The position numbers and the translations under genes were made by a program. This document shows positions 1 through 8,675 of a stretch of 64,000 bases of DNA, piece by piece; positions within the stretch are counted from its first letter, which is position 1, and each line of letters opens with the position of its first letter. This DNA comes from Psococerastis gibbosa (taxonomy: Eukaryota > Arthropoda > Insecta > Psocodea > Psocidae). The stretch covers positions 19,763,371-19,827,370 of the forward strand of contig OZ020487.1 in NCBI GenBank assembly GCA_963971405.1. Direction: 5' to 3'. The notes under the pieces are model-generated. The model saw only the letters and a list, made by a program, of their open reading frames with translations. It searched no databases and was not told the DNA's origin.

Positions 1-317
1 TATCAAGACCTTAAAAAAAAAAATATAAGTAAATAGCTATTTTTTTTATTCTTGTCGAATGAATTTTTTTTAGCAACATTTAAACCGATGAACACGCAGG
101 AGCAATTGTTCAATGTCAGGTACAATACAATGAGCCAAAATAAGCAAAATTAAGACACCTATATCTTTTTAAAACCTTTAAAAAAATAAAATACGTAAAT
201 AGCTATTTTTCTTATTCTTGTCGAATGAATTTTTTTTAGCTACATTTACACCGATGAACACGCTGGAGCAATTGCTCAATGTTAATTACAATACAGTGAG
301 CCACAATAAGCCAAATT

Positions 318-484
318 AAGACACCCGTGTCATATCAAGACCTTTAAAAAAAATAAAATAAGTATATAGCAATTTTTCGTATTCTTGTCGAATGAATTTT
401 TTGTAGCTACATTTACATCGATGTACAAGCAGGAGCAAGTGGTCAATGTTAAGTACAATACAATGAGCCTAAATAAGCAAAATT
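318..484 (+). repeat. Variant monomer class with CGATGTACAAGCAGG
   Basis: The otherwise conserved CGATGAACACGCAGG box reads CGATGTACAAGCAGG, followed by AGCAAGTGGTC. The start is usually AAGACACCCGTGTCATATCA. Copies occur near 2390, 4730, 6890, 7890, 9890, 12480, 14645, 15950, 18290, 20870, 21700, 24370, 27130, 29290, 31880, 32715, 34690, 36490, 38825, 40875, 41875, 44370, 46420, 47415, 54245, 57910, 58580, 60625 and 61625. This copy has the extra change ACATCGATG, shared with those at about 21700 and 32710. Confidence 0.85.
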
Positions 485-1319
485 AAGACACCTATATCTT
501 TTAAAGACCTTTAAAAAAAATAAAATAAGTAAATAGTTATTTTTCTTATTCTTGTCGAATGAATTTTTTTTAGCTACATTTACACCGATGAACACGCAGG
601 AACAATTGTTCAATGTTAAGTACAATACAGTGAGCCAAAGTAAGCAAAATTAAGTCACCTATATCTTTTTAAAACCTTTAAAAAAAATAAAATAAGTATA
701 TAGCTATTTTTCATATTCTTGTCGAATGAATTTTTTGTAGCTACATTTACACCGATGAACACGCAGGAGCAAGTGGCCAATGTTAGGTACAATACAATGA
801 GCCAAAATAAGCAAAATTAAGACACCTATATCTTTATAAGACCTTTAAAAAAAATAAAATAAGTAAATAGCTATTTTTCTTATTCTTGTCGAATGAATTT
901 TGTTTAGCTACATTTACACCGATGAACACGCAGGAACAATTTCTCCATGTTAAGTACAATACATTGAGCCAAAATAAGCAAAATTAAGACACCTTTATCT
1001 TTTTGAAACCTTTAAAAAAAATAAAATAAGTAAATAGCTATTTTTCTTATTCTTGTCGAATGAATTTTTTTTAGCCACATTTACACCGATGAACACGCAG
1101 GAACAATTGCTCAATGTTAAGTACAATACATTGAGCCAAAATAAGCAAAATAAAGACACCTATATCTTTTAAAAACCTTTAAAAAAAATAAAATAAGTAA
1201 ATAGCTATTTTTCTTATTCTTGTCGAATGAATTTTTTTTAGCAACATTTAAACCGATGAACACGCAGGAACAATTGCTCAATGTTAAGTACGATACATTG
1301 AGCCAAAATAAGCAAAATC

Positions 1320-1485
1320 AAGACACCTATATCTTTTTAAAACCTTTAAAAAAATAAAATAAGTAAATAGCTATTTTTCTTATTCTTGTCGAATGAATTT
1401 TTTTTAGCTACATTTACACCGATGAACACGCAGGAGCAAGTGGTCAATGTTAAGTACAATACAGTGAGCCTTAATAAGCAAAATT
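1320..1485 (+). repeat. Variant monomer class with CAAGTGGTC (palindrome 2 lost)
   Basis: Representative of a frequent class in which the second palindrome is replaced by GAGCAAGTGGTCAATG and the tail reads ACAGTGAGCCTTAATAAGC or ACAGTGAGCCTAAATAAGC. The next monomer usually has a long pure A-run. The class recurs at fixed places in the higher-order order (for example near 8740, 11340, 11530, 33730, 42720 and 48260), so it is an established subfamily rather than random decay. Confidence 0.85.
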
Positions 1486-1818
1486 AAGACACCTATATCT
1501 TTTTAAGACCTTTAAAAAAAAAAAAATAAGTAAATAGCTATTTTTCTTATTCTTGTCGAATGAATTTTTTTTAGCTACATTTACACCGATGAACACGCAG
1601 GAACATTTGCTCAATGTTAAGTACAATACAATGAGCCAAAATAAGCAAAACTAAGACACCTATATCTTTTTAAAACCTTTAAAAAAATAAAATAAGTAAA
1701 TAGCTATTTTTCATATTCTTGTCGAATGAATTTTTTTTAGCTACATTTACACCGATGAACACGCAGGAGCAAGTGGTCAATGTTAAGTACAATACAGTGA
1801 GCCTAAATAAGCAAAATT

Positions 1819-1984
1819 AAGACACTCATATCATATCAAGACCTTTAAAAAAAAAAAATAAGTATATAGCTATTTTTCGTATTCTTGTCGAATGAATTTT
1901 TTGTAGCTACATTTACACCGATGAACACGCTGGAGCAATTGCCTAATGTTAGATACAGTACAATGAGCCAAAATAAGCAAAATT
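1819..1984 (+). repeat. Variant monomer class with TTGCCTAATGTTAGATACAG
   Basis: Carries ACTCATATCATATCAAGACC at its start, a long pure A-run, GTATATAGC, TTTTTCGTATTC, TTTTTTGTAGC and CTGGAGCAATTGCCTAATG. It is usually followed by a monomer with GTAATTAGC and CGTATTCTTG. Recognisable copies lie near 3060, 5560, 9230, 10730, 12010, 15490, 20410, 31410, 34220, 36020, 48760, 51930 and 62970. The near-constant set of differences shows it is a stable subfamily. Confidence 0.85.
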
Positions 1985-2151
1985 AAGACACCTATATCTT
2001 TTTAAAACCTTTAAAAAAAATAAAATAAGTAATTAGCTATTTTTCGTATTCTTGAAGTTTGAATTTTTTCAAGCTACATTTACACCGATGAACACGCAGG
2101 AGCAATTTCTCAATGTTAAGTACAATACAATGAGCCAAAATAAGCAAAATA

Positions 2152-2292
2152 AAGACACCTATATTTTTTTAAAACCTTTAAAAAAAATAAAATGAATGAA
2201 TGAATTTTTTTTAGCTACATTTACACCGATGAACACGCAGGAACAATTGCTCAATGTTAAGTACAATACAATGAGCCGAAATAAGCCAAATT
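2152..2292 (+). repeat. 141-bp deleted monomer (GAAT repeat), copy 1 of 8
   Basis: Between AAATAAAAT and the T-tract about 30 bp, including palindrome 1 and the CTTGTC box, are missing, and one extra GAAT is present, giving AATGAATGAATGAA at 2191. The net loss is 26 bp. This distinctive form occurs only in the first 36.4 kb. Confidence 0.9.
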
Positions 2293-2838
2293 AAGACACC
2301 CGTGTCATATCAAGACCTTTAAAAAAATAAAATAAGTATATAGCTATTTTTCGTATTCTTGTCGAATGAATTTTTTGTAGCTACATTTACACCGATGTAC
2401 AAGCAGGAGCAAGTGGTCAATGTTAAGTACAATACAATGAGCCTAAATAAGCAAAATTAAGACACCTATATCTTTTAAAGACCTTTAAAAAAAATAAAAT
2501 AAGTAAATAGCTATTTTTCGTATTCTTGCCGTTTGAATTTTTTCAAGCCACATTTACACCGATGAACACGCAGGAACAATTGCTCAATGTTAAGTACAAT
2601 ACAATGAGCCAAAATAAACAAAATAAAGGCACCTATATCTTTTTAAAACCTTTAAAAAAAATAAAATAAGTAAATAGCTATTTTTCTTATTCTTGTCGAA
2701 TGAATTTTTTTTAGCCACATTTACACCGATGAACACGCAAGAACAATTGCTCAATGTTAAGTACAATACAATGAGCCAAAATAAGCAAAATTAAGACACC
2801 TATATCTTTTTAAAACCTTTAAAAAAAATAAAATAAGT

Positions 2839-2850
2839 AAATAGCTATTT
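2839..2850. other. 12-bp perfect palindrome 1 (AAATAGCTATTT), reference copy
   Basis: The twelve bases equal their own reverse complement. The site sits just downstream of the A-tract and recurs in most monomers (the first is at 31-42). Monomers with GTATATAGC keep only the inner 8-bp palindrome ATAGCTAT. Monomers with GTAATTAGC or AGCAATTTTTC, and the 141- and 117-bp deleted monomers, lose it. A role as protein site or cruciform seed is possible but not shown. Confidence 0.9.
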
Positions 2851-2907
2851 TTCTTATTCTTGTCGAATGAATTTTTTTTAGCTACATTTACACCGATGAA
2901 CACGCAG

Positions 2908-2919
2908 GAGCAATTGCTC
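2908..2919. other. 12-bp perfect palindrome 2 (GAGCAATTGCTC), reference copy
   Basis: This is a perfect dyad of 12 bp with an MfeI site (CAATTG) at its centre, directly after the AACACGCAG box and 69 bp centre to centre from palindrome 1. It is present in one class of monomers only. GAACAATTGCTC, GAGCAATTGTTC and GAGCAATTTCTC are partly decayed forms, while GAGCAAGTGGTC and GAGCAATTGCCT have lost the symmetry. Confidence 0.9.
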
Positions 2920-5900
2920 AATGTTAAGTACAATACAATGAGCCAAAATAAGCAAAATTAAGACACTCATATCATATCAAGACCTTTAAAAAAAAAAAAA
3001 AGTATATAGCTATTTTTCGTATTCTTGTCGAATGAATTTTTTGTAGCTACATTTACACCGATGAACACGCTGGAGCAATTGCCTAATGTTAGATACAGTA
3101 CAATGAGCCAAAATGAGCAAAATTAAGACACCTATATCTTTTTAAAACCTTTAAAAAAAATAAAATAAGTAATTAGCTATTTTTCGTATTCTTGCCGTAT
3201 GAATTTTTTTAAGCTTCATTTACACCGATGAACACGCAGGAGCAATTGCTCAATGTTAAGTACAATACATTGAGCCAAAATAAGCAAAATAAAGACACCT
3301 ATATCTTTTTAAAACCTTTAAAGAAAATAAAATAAGTAAATAGCTATTTTTCTTATTCTTGTCGAATGAATTTTTTTTAGCCACATTTACACCGATGAAC
3401 ACGCAGGAACAATTGCTCAATGTTAAGTACGATACATTGAGCCAAAATAAGCAAAATAAAGACACCTATATCTTTTTAAAACCTTTAAAAAAAATAAAAT
3501 AAGTAAATAGCTATTTTTCTTATTCTAGTCGAATGAATTTTATTTAGCTACATTTACACCGATGAACAATCAGGAGCAATTGCTCAATGTTAAGTTCAAT
3601 ACATTGAGCCAAAATAAGCAAAATTAAGACACCGTATCATATCAAGACCTTTAAAAAAAATAAAATAAGGAAATAGCTATTTTTTTTATTCTTGTCGAAT
3701 GAATTTTTTTAGCAACATTTAAACCGACGAACACGCAGGAGCAATTGCTCAATGTCAAGTACAATACAACGAGCCAAAATAAGCAAAATTAAGACACCTA
3801 TATCTTTTTAAAACCTTTAAAAAAATAAAATAAATAAATAGCTATTTTTCCTATTCTTGTCGAATGAATTTTTTTTAGCTTCATTTACACCGATGAACAC
3901 GCAGGAGCAATTGTTTAATGTTAAGTACAATACAATGAGCCAAAATAAGCCAAATTAAGACACCCGTGTCTTATCAAGACCTTAAAAAAAAATAAAATAA
4001 GTATATAGCTATTTTTCTTATTCTTGTCGAATGAATTTTTTGTAGCTACATTTACACCGATGAACACGCAGGAGCAAGTGGCCAATGTTAAGTACAATAC
4101 AATGAGCCTAAATAAGCAAAATTAAGACACCTATATCTTTATAAGACCTTTAAAAAAAATAAAATAAGTAAATAGCTATTTTTCTTATTCTTGTCGAATG
4201 AATTTTTTTTAGCCACATTTACACCGATGAACACGCATGAACAATTGCTCAATGTTAAGTTCAATACAATGAGCCAAAATAAGCAAAATTAAGACACCGT
4301 TATCATATCAAGACCTATAAAAAAAAATAAAATAAGTAAATAGCTATTTTTTTTATTCTTGTCGAATGAATTTTTTTAGCTACATTTACACCGATGAACA
4401 CGCAGGAGCAATTGCTCAATGTTAAGTACAATACAATGAGCCAAAATAAGCAAAATTAAGACACCTATATCTTTTAAAAACCTTTAAAAAAATAAAATAA
4501 GTAAATAGCTATTTTTCCTATTCTTGTCGAATGAATTTTTTTTAGCTACATTTACACCGATGAACACGCAGGAGCAATTGCTCAATGTTAAGTACAATAC
4601 AATGAGCCAAAATAAGCCAAATTAAGACACCCGTGTCATATCAAGACCTTTAAAAAAAAAAAAATAAGTATATAGCTATTTTTCGTATTCTTGTCGAATG
4701 AATTTTTTGTAGCTACATTTACACCGATGTACAAGCAGGAGCAAGTGGTCAATGTTAAGTACAATACAGTGAGCCTAAATAAGCAAAATGAAGACACCTA
4801 TATCTTTTAAAGACCTTTAAAAAAAATAAAATAAGTAAATAGCTATTTTTCTTATTCTTGTCGAATGAATTTTTTTTAGCTACATTTACACCGATGAACA
4901 CGCAGGAACAATTGCTCAATGTTAAGTACAATACAATGAGCCAAAATAAGCAAAATTAAGTCACCTATATCTTTTTAAAACCTTTAAAAAAAATAAAATA
5001 AGAATATAGCTATTTTTCTTATTCTTGTCGAATGAATTTTTTTTAGCTACATTTACACCGATGAACACGCAGGAGCAATTGTTCAATGTTAGTACAATAC
5101 AATGAGCCCAAAATAAGCAAAATTAAGACACCCTTATCATATCAAGACCTTTAAAAAAAATAAAATAAGTAAATAGCTATTTTTTTTATTCTTGTCGAAT
5201 GAATTTTTTGTAGCTACATTTACACCGATGAACACGCAGGAGCAATAGGTCAATGTTAAGTACAATACAGTGAGCCTTAATAAGCAAAATTAAGACACCT
5301 ATATCTTTTTAAGACCTTTAAAAAAAAAAAATAAGTAAATAGCTATTTTTCATGTTCTTGTCGAATGAATTTTTTTTAGCTACATTTACACCGATGAACA
5401 CGCAGGGGCAAGTGGTCAATGTTAAGTACAATACAGTGAGCCTAAATAAGCAAAATTAAGACACTCATATCATATCAGGACCTTTAAAAAAAAAAAAAAA
5501 GTATATAGCTATTTTTCGTATTCTTGTCGAATGAATTTTTTGTAGCTACATTTACACCGATGAACATGCTGGAGCAATTGCCTAATGTTAGATACAGTAC
5601 AATGAGCCAAAATGAGCAAAATTAAGACACCTATATCTTTTTAAAACCTTTAAAAAAAATAAAATAAGTAATTAGCTATTTTTCGTATTCTTGCCGTTTG
5701 AATTTTTTCAAGCTACATTTACACCGATGAACACGCAGGAGCAATTTCTCAATGTTAAGTACAATACAATGAGCCAAAATAAGCAAAATAAAGACACCTA
5801 TATTTTTTTAAAACCTTTAAAAAAAATAAAATAAGTAAATAGCTATTTTTCTTATTCTTGTCGAATGAATTTTTTTTAGCTACATTTACACCGATGAACA

Positions 5901-6462
5901 CGCAGGAACAATTGGTCAATGTTAAGTACAATACAATGAGCTAAAATAAGCAAAATAAAGACACCTATATTTTTTTAAAACCTTTAAAAAAAATAAAATA
6001 AGTAAATAGCTATTTTTCTTATTCTTGTCGAATGAATTTTTTTTAGCTACATTTAAACCGATGAACACGCAGGAGCAATTTTTTAATATCAAGTACGATA
6101 CAATGAGCCAAAATAAGCAAAATTAAGACACCTATATCTTTTTAAAACCTTTAAAAAAATAAAATAAGTAAATAGCTATTTTTCTTATTCTTGTCGAATG
6201 AATTTTTTTTTGCTACATTTACACCGATGAACACGCAGGAGCAATTGCTCAATGTTAATTACAATACAATGAGCCAAAATAAGCCAAATTAAGACACCCG
6301 TGTCATATCAAGACCTTTAAAAAAAATAAAATAAGTATATAGCTAATTTTCTTATTCTTGTCGAATGAATTTTTTTTAGCTACATTTACACCGTTGAACA
6401 CGCAGGAGCAATTGCACAATGTTAAGTACAATACAATGAGCCGAAATAAGCAAAATTTAGAC

Positions 6463-7461
6463 ACCCTTATCATATCAAGACCTTAAAAAAAATAATATAA
6501 GTAAATAGCTATTTTTTTTATTCTTGTCGAATGAATTTTTTTTAGCAACATTTAAACCGATGAACACGCAGGAGCAATTGCTCAATGTCAGGTACAATAC
6601 AATGAGCCAAAATAAGCAAAATTAAGACACCTATATCTTTTTAAAACCTTTAAAAAAATAAAATACGTAAATAGCTATTTTTCTTATTCTTGTCGAATGA
6701 ATTTTTTTTAGCTACATTTACACCGATGAACACGCTGGAGCAATTGCTCAATGTTAATTACAATACAGTGAGCCACAATAAGCCAAATTAAGACACCCGT
6801 GTCATATCAAGACCTTTAAAAAAAATAAAATAAGTATATAGCAATTTTTCGTATTCTTGTCGAATGAATTTTTTGTAGCTACATTTACACCGATGTACAA
6901 GCAGGAGCAAGTGGTCAATGTTAAGTACAATACAATGAGCCTAAATAAGCAAAATTAAGACACCTATATCTTTTAAAGACCTTTAAAAAAAATAAAATAA
7001 GTAAATAGCTATTTTTCTTATTCTTGTCGAATGAATTTTTTTTAGCTACATTTACACCGATGAACACGCAGGAACAATTGCTCAATGTTAAGTTCAATAC
7101 AATGAGCCAAAATAAGCAAAATTAAGTCACCTATATCTTTTTAAAACCTTTAAAAAAATAAAATAAGTATATAGCTATTTTTCATATTCTTGTCGAATGA
7201 ATTTTTTGTAGCTACATTTACACCGATGAACACGCAGGAGCAAGTGGCCAATGTTAGGTACAATACAATGAGCCTAAATAAGCAAAATTAAGACACCTAT
7301 ATCTTTATAAGACCTTTAAAAAAAATAAAATAAGTAAATAGCTATTTTTCTTATTCTTGTCGAATGAATTTTGTTTAGCTACATTTACACCGATGAACAC
7401 GCAGGAACAATTTCTCCATGTTAAGTACAATACATTGAGCCAAAATAAGCAAAATTAAGAC
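6463..7461 (+). repeat. 999-bp six-monomer unit, first of a pair
   Basis: Runs from TATCATATCAAGACC and its A-run with ATATAAG to the equivalent point one unit later. The CCTTAAAA landmark recurs at 6481 and 7480, exactly 999 bp apart. The unit holds a fixed order of six monomer variants, including the ACACGCTGG, CGATGTACAAG, GGCCAATGTTAGG and TTTCTCCATG types. Boundaries are uncertain by tens of bases. Confidence 0.85.
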
Positions 7462-8460
7462 ACCTTTATCATATCAAGACCTTAAAAAAAATAATATAAG
7501 TAAATAGCTATTTTTTTTATTCTTGTCGAATGAATTTTTTTTAGCAACATTTAAACCGATGAACACGCAGGAGCAATTGCTCAATGTCAGGTACAATACA
7601 ATGAGCCAAAATAAGCAAAATTAAGACACCTATATCTTTTTAAAACCTTTAAACAAATAAAATACGTAAATAGCTATTTTTCTTATTCTTGTCGAATGAA
7701 TTTTTTTTAGCTACATTTACACCGATGAACACGCTGGAGCAATTGCTCAATGTTAATTACAATACAGTGAGCCACAATAAGCCAAATTAAGACACCCGTG
7801 TCATATCAAGACCTTTAAAAAAAATAAAATAAGTATATAGCAATTTTTCGTATTCTTGTCGAATGAATTTTTTGTAGCTACATTTACACCGATGTACAAG
7901 CAGGAGCAAGTGGTCAATGTTAAGTACAATACAATGAGCCTAAATAAGCAAAATTAAGACACCTATATCTTTTAAAGACCTTTAAAAAAAATAAAATAAG
8001 TAAATAGCTATTTTTCTTATTCTTGTCGAATGAATTTTTTTTAGCTACATTTACACCGATGAACACGCAGGAACAATTGCTCAATGTTATGTACAATACA
8101 ATGAGCCAAAATAAGCAAAATTAAGTCACCTATATCTTTTTAAAACCTTTAAAAAAATAAAATAAGTATATAGCTATTTTTCATATTCTTGTCGAATGAA
8201 TTTTTTGTAGCTACATTTACACCGATGAACACGCAGGAGCAAGTGGCCAATGTTAGGTACAATACAGTGAGCCTAAATAAGCAAAATTAAGACACCTATA
8301 TCTTTATAAGACCTTTAAAAAAAATAAAATAAGTAAATAGCTATTTTTCTTATTCTTGTCGAATGAATTTTGTTTAGCTACATTTACACCGATGAACACG
8401 CAGGAACAATTTCTCCATGTTAAGTACAATACATTGAGCCAAAATAAGCAAAATTAAGAC
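7462..8460 (+). repeat. 999-bp six-monomer unit, second of a pair
   Basis: Same six-monomer order as the preceding unit, but with its own marks: AAACAAATAAAATACG (about 7650) and ATGTTATGTAC (about 8085). The same marks recur in the second unit of the other pairs (about 41630, 47180 and 61390), so the two units had already diverged before the larger blocks were copied. Confidence 0.85.
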
Positions 8461-8675
8461 ACATTTATCTTTTTAAAACCTTTAAAAAAAATAAAATAAT
8501 TAAATAGCTATTTTTCTTATTCTTGTCGAATGAATTTTTTTTAGCAACATTTAAACCGATGAACACGCAGGAACAATTGCTCAAAGATAAGTACGATACA
8601 ATGAGCCAAAATAAGCAAAATTAAGACACCTATATCTTTTTAAAACCTTTAAAAAAATAAAATAAGTAAATAGCT

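Larger units (their letters stand above)
2793..2959 (+). repeat. Reference monomer (167 bp), both palindromes intact
   Basis: This copy matches the majority base at nearly every position and serves as reference. In order it holds AAGACACCTATATC, TTTTTAAAACC, an A-tract broken by one T and followed by AAAATAAG, the palindrome AAATAGCTATTT, the box TCTTATTCTTGTCGAATGAA, a T8 tract, AGCTACATTTACACCGATG, AACACGCAG, the palindrome GAGCAATTGCTC, AATGTTAAGTACAATACAATG and AGCCAAAATAAGC. The phase, starting at AAGACACC, is my choice; the true unit has no fixed start. AATAAA and stop codons occur in it, and 167 is not a multiple of three, so no frame survives across monomers. Confidence 0.95.
1..3140 (+). 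repeat. HOR segment matching 32293-35440
   Basis: The start (ATCAAGACC, then a long A-run and TATAAG) and private markers such as TCTTTTTGAAACC (near 1001) recur at a constant offset of 32,292 bp (33293) and, for the first 1.86 kb, also at an offset of 21,284 bp (22285). The segment contains one 141-bp deleted monomer. The left end of the repeat lies outside the window. Confidence 0.85.
3141..8675 (+). repeat. HOR segment, best relative of the 37-48 kb and 56-62 kb blocks
   Basis: Monomer order and variants match 37240-42655 at an offset of 34,098 bp as far as about 6.4 kb and 33,980 bp after it. The 118-bp step corresponds to the 50-bp remnant monomer that the later copies have and this one does not. 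It also retains the full-length monomer at about 5640 that is deleted in the 10.8-kb family. It ends in a pair of 999-bp units. Confidence 0.85.

Noticed and set aside
2862-2880. CENP-B box
   Set aside because: The TTCG on the minus strand of the GTCGAATGAA box lacks the required A and CGGG that follow in the core motif.
2862-2890. Rho-independent terminators or bacterial promoters in the T-runs and TATA-like stretches
   Set aside because: The T-tracts are not preceded by GC-rich hairpins, and the same motif recurs in every monomer of a eukaryote-like satellite.
2908-2959. tRNA or Pol III promoter (A/B box) within the monomer, as in a SINE-derived satellite
   Set aside because: No B-box consensus GGTTCGANNCC and no cloverleaf in either strand of the reference monomer.
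1-3000. CRISPR array
   Set aside because: Repeats are about 167 bp, contiguous, without unique spacers, leader or cas genes.
3256-3465. Minus-strand open frame of 69 codons, with near-identical frames at 13175, 16812, 27820, 37354, 42900 and 56441 and a 63-codon one at 54274
   Set aside because: These are readings of the satellite itself. Most open where AATTAAGACACC has become AATAAAGACACC, removing one minus-strand stop. They span just over one monomer, have no recognisable domain, and recur only because the block was copied.
6463-8460. Insertion sequence or transposon with 1-kb direct copies
   Set aside because: The 999-bp units consist only of six satellite monomers; no terminal inverted repeats, target duplications or coding sequence.
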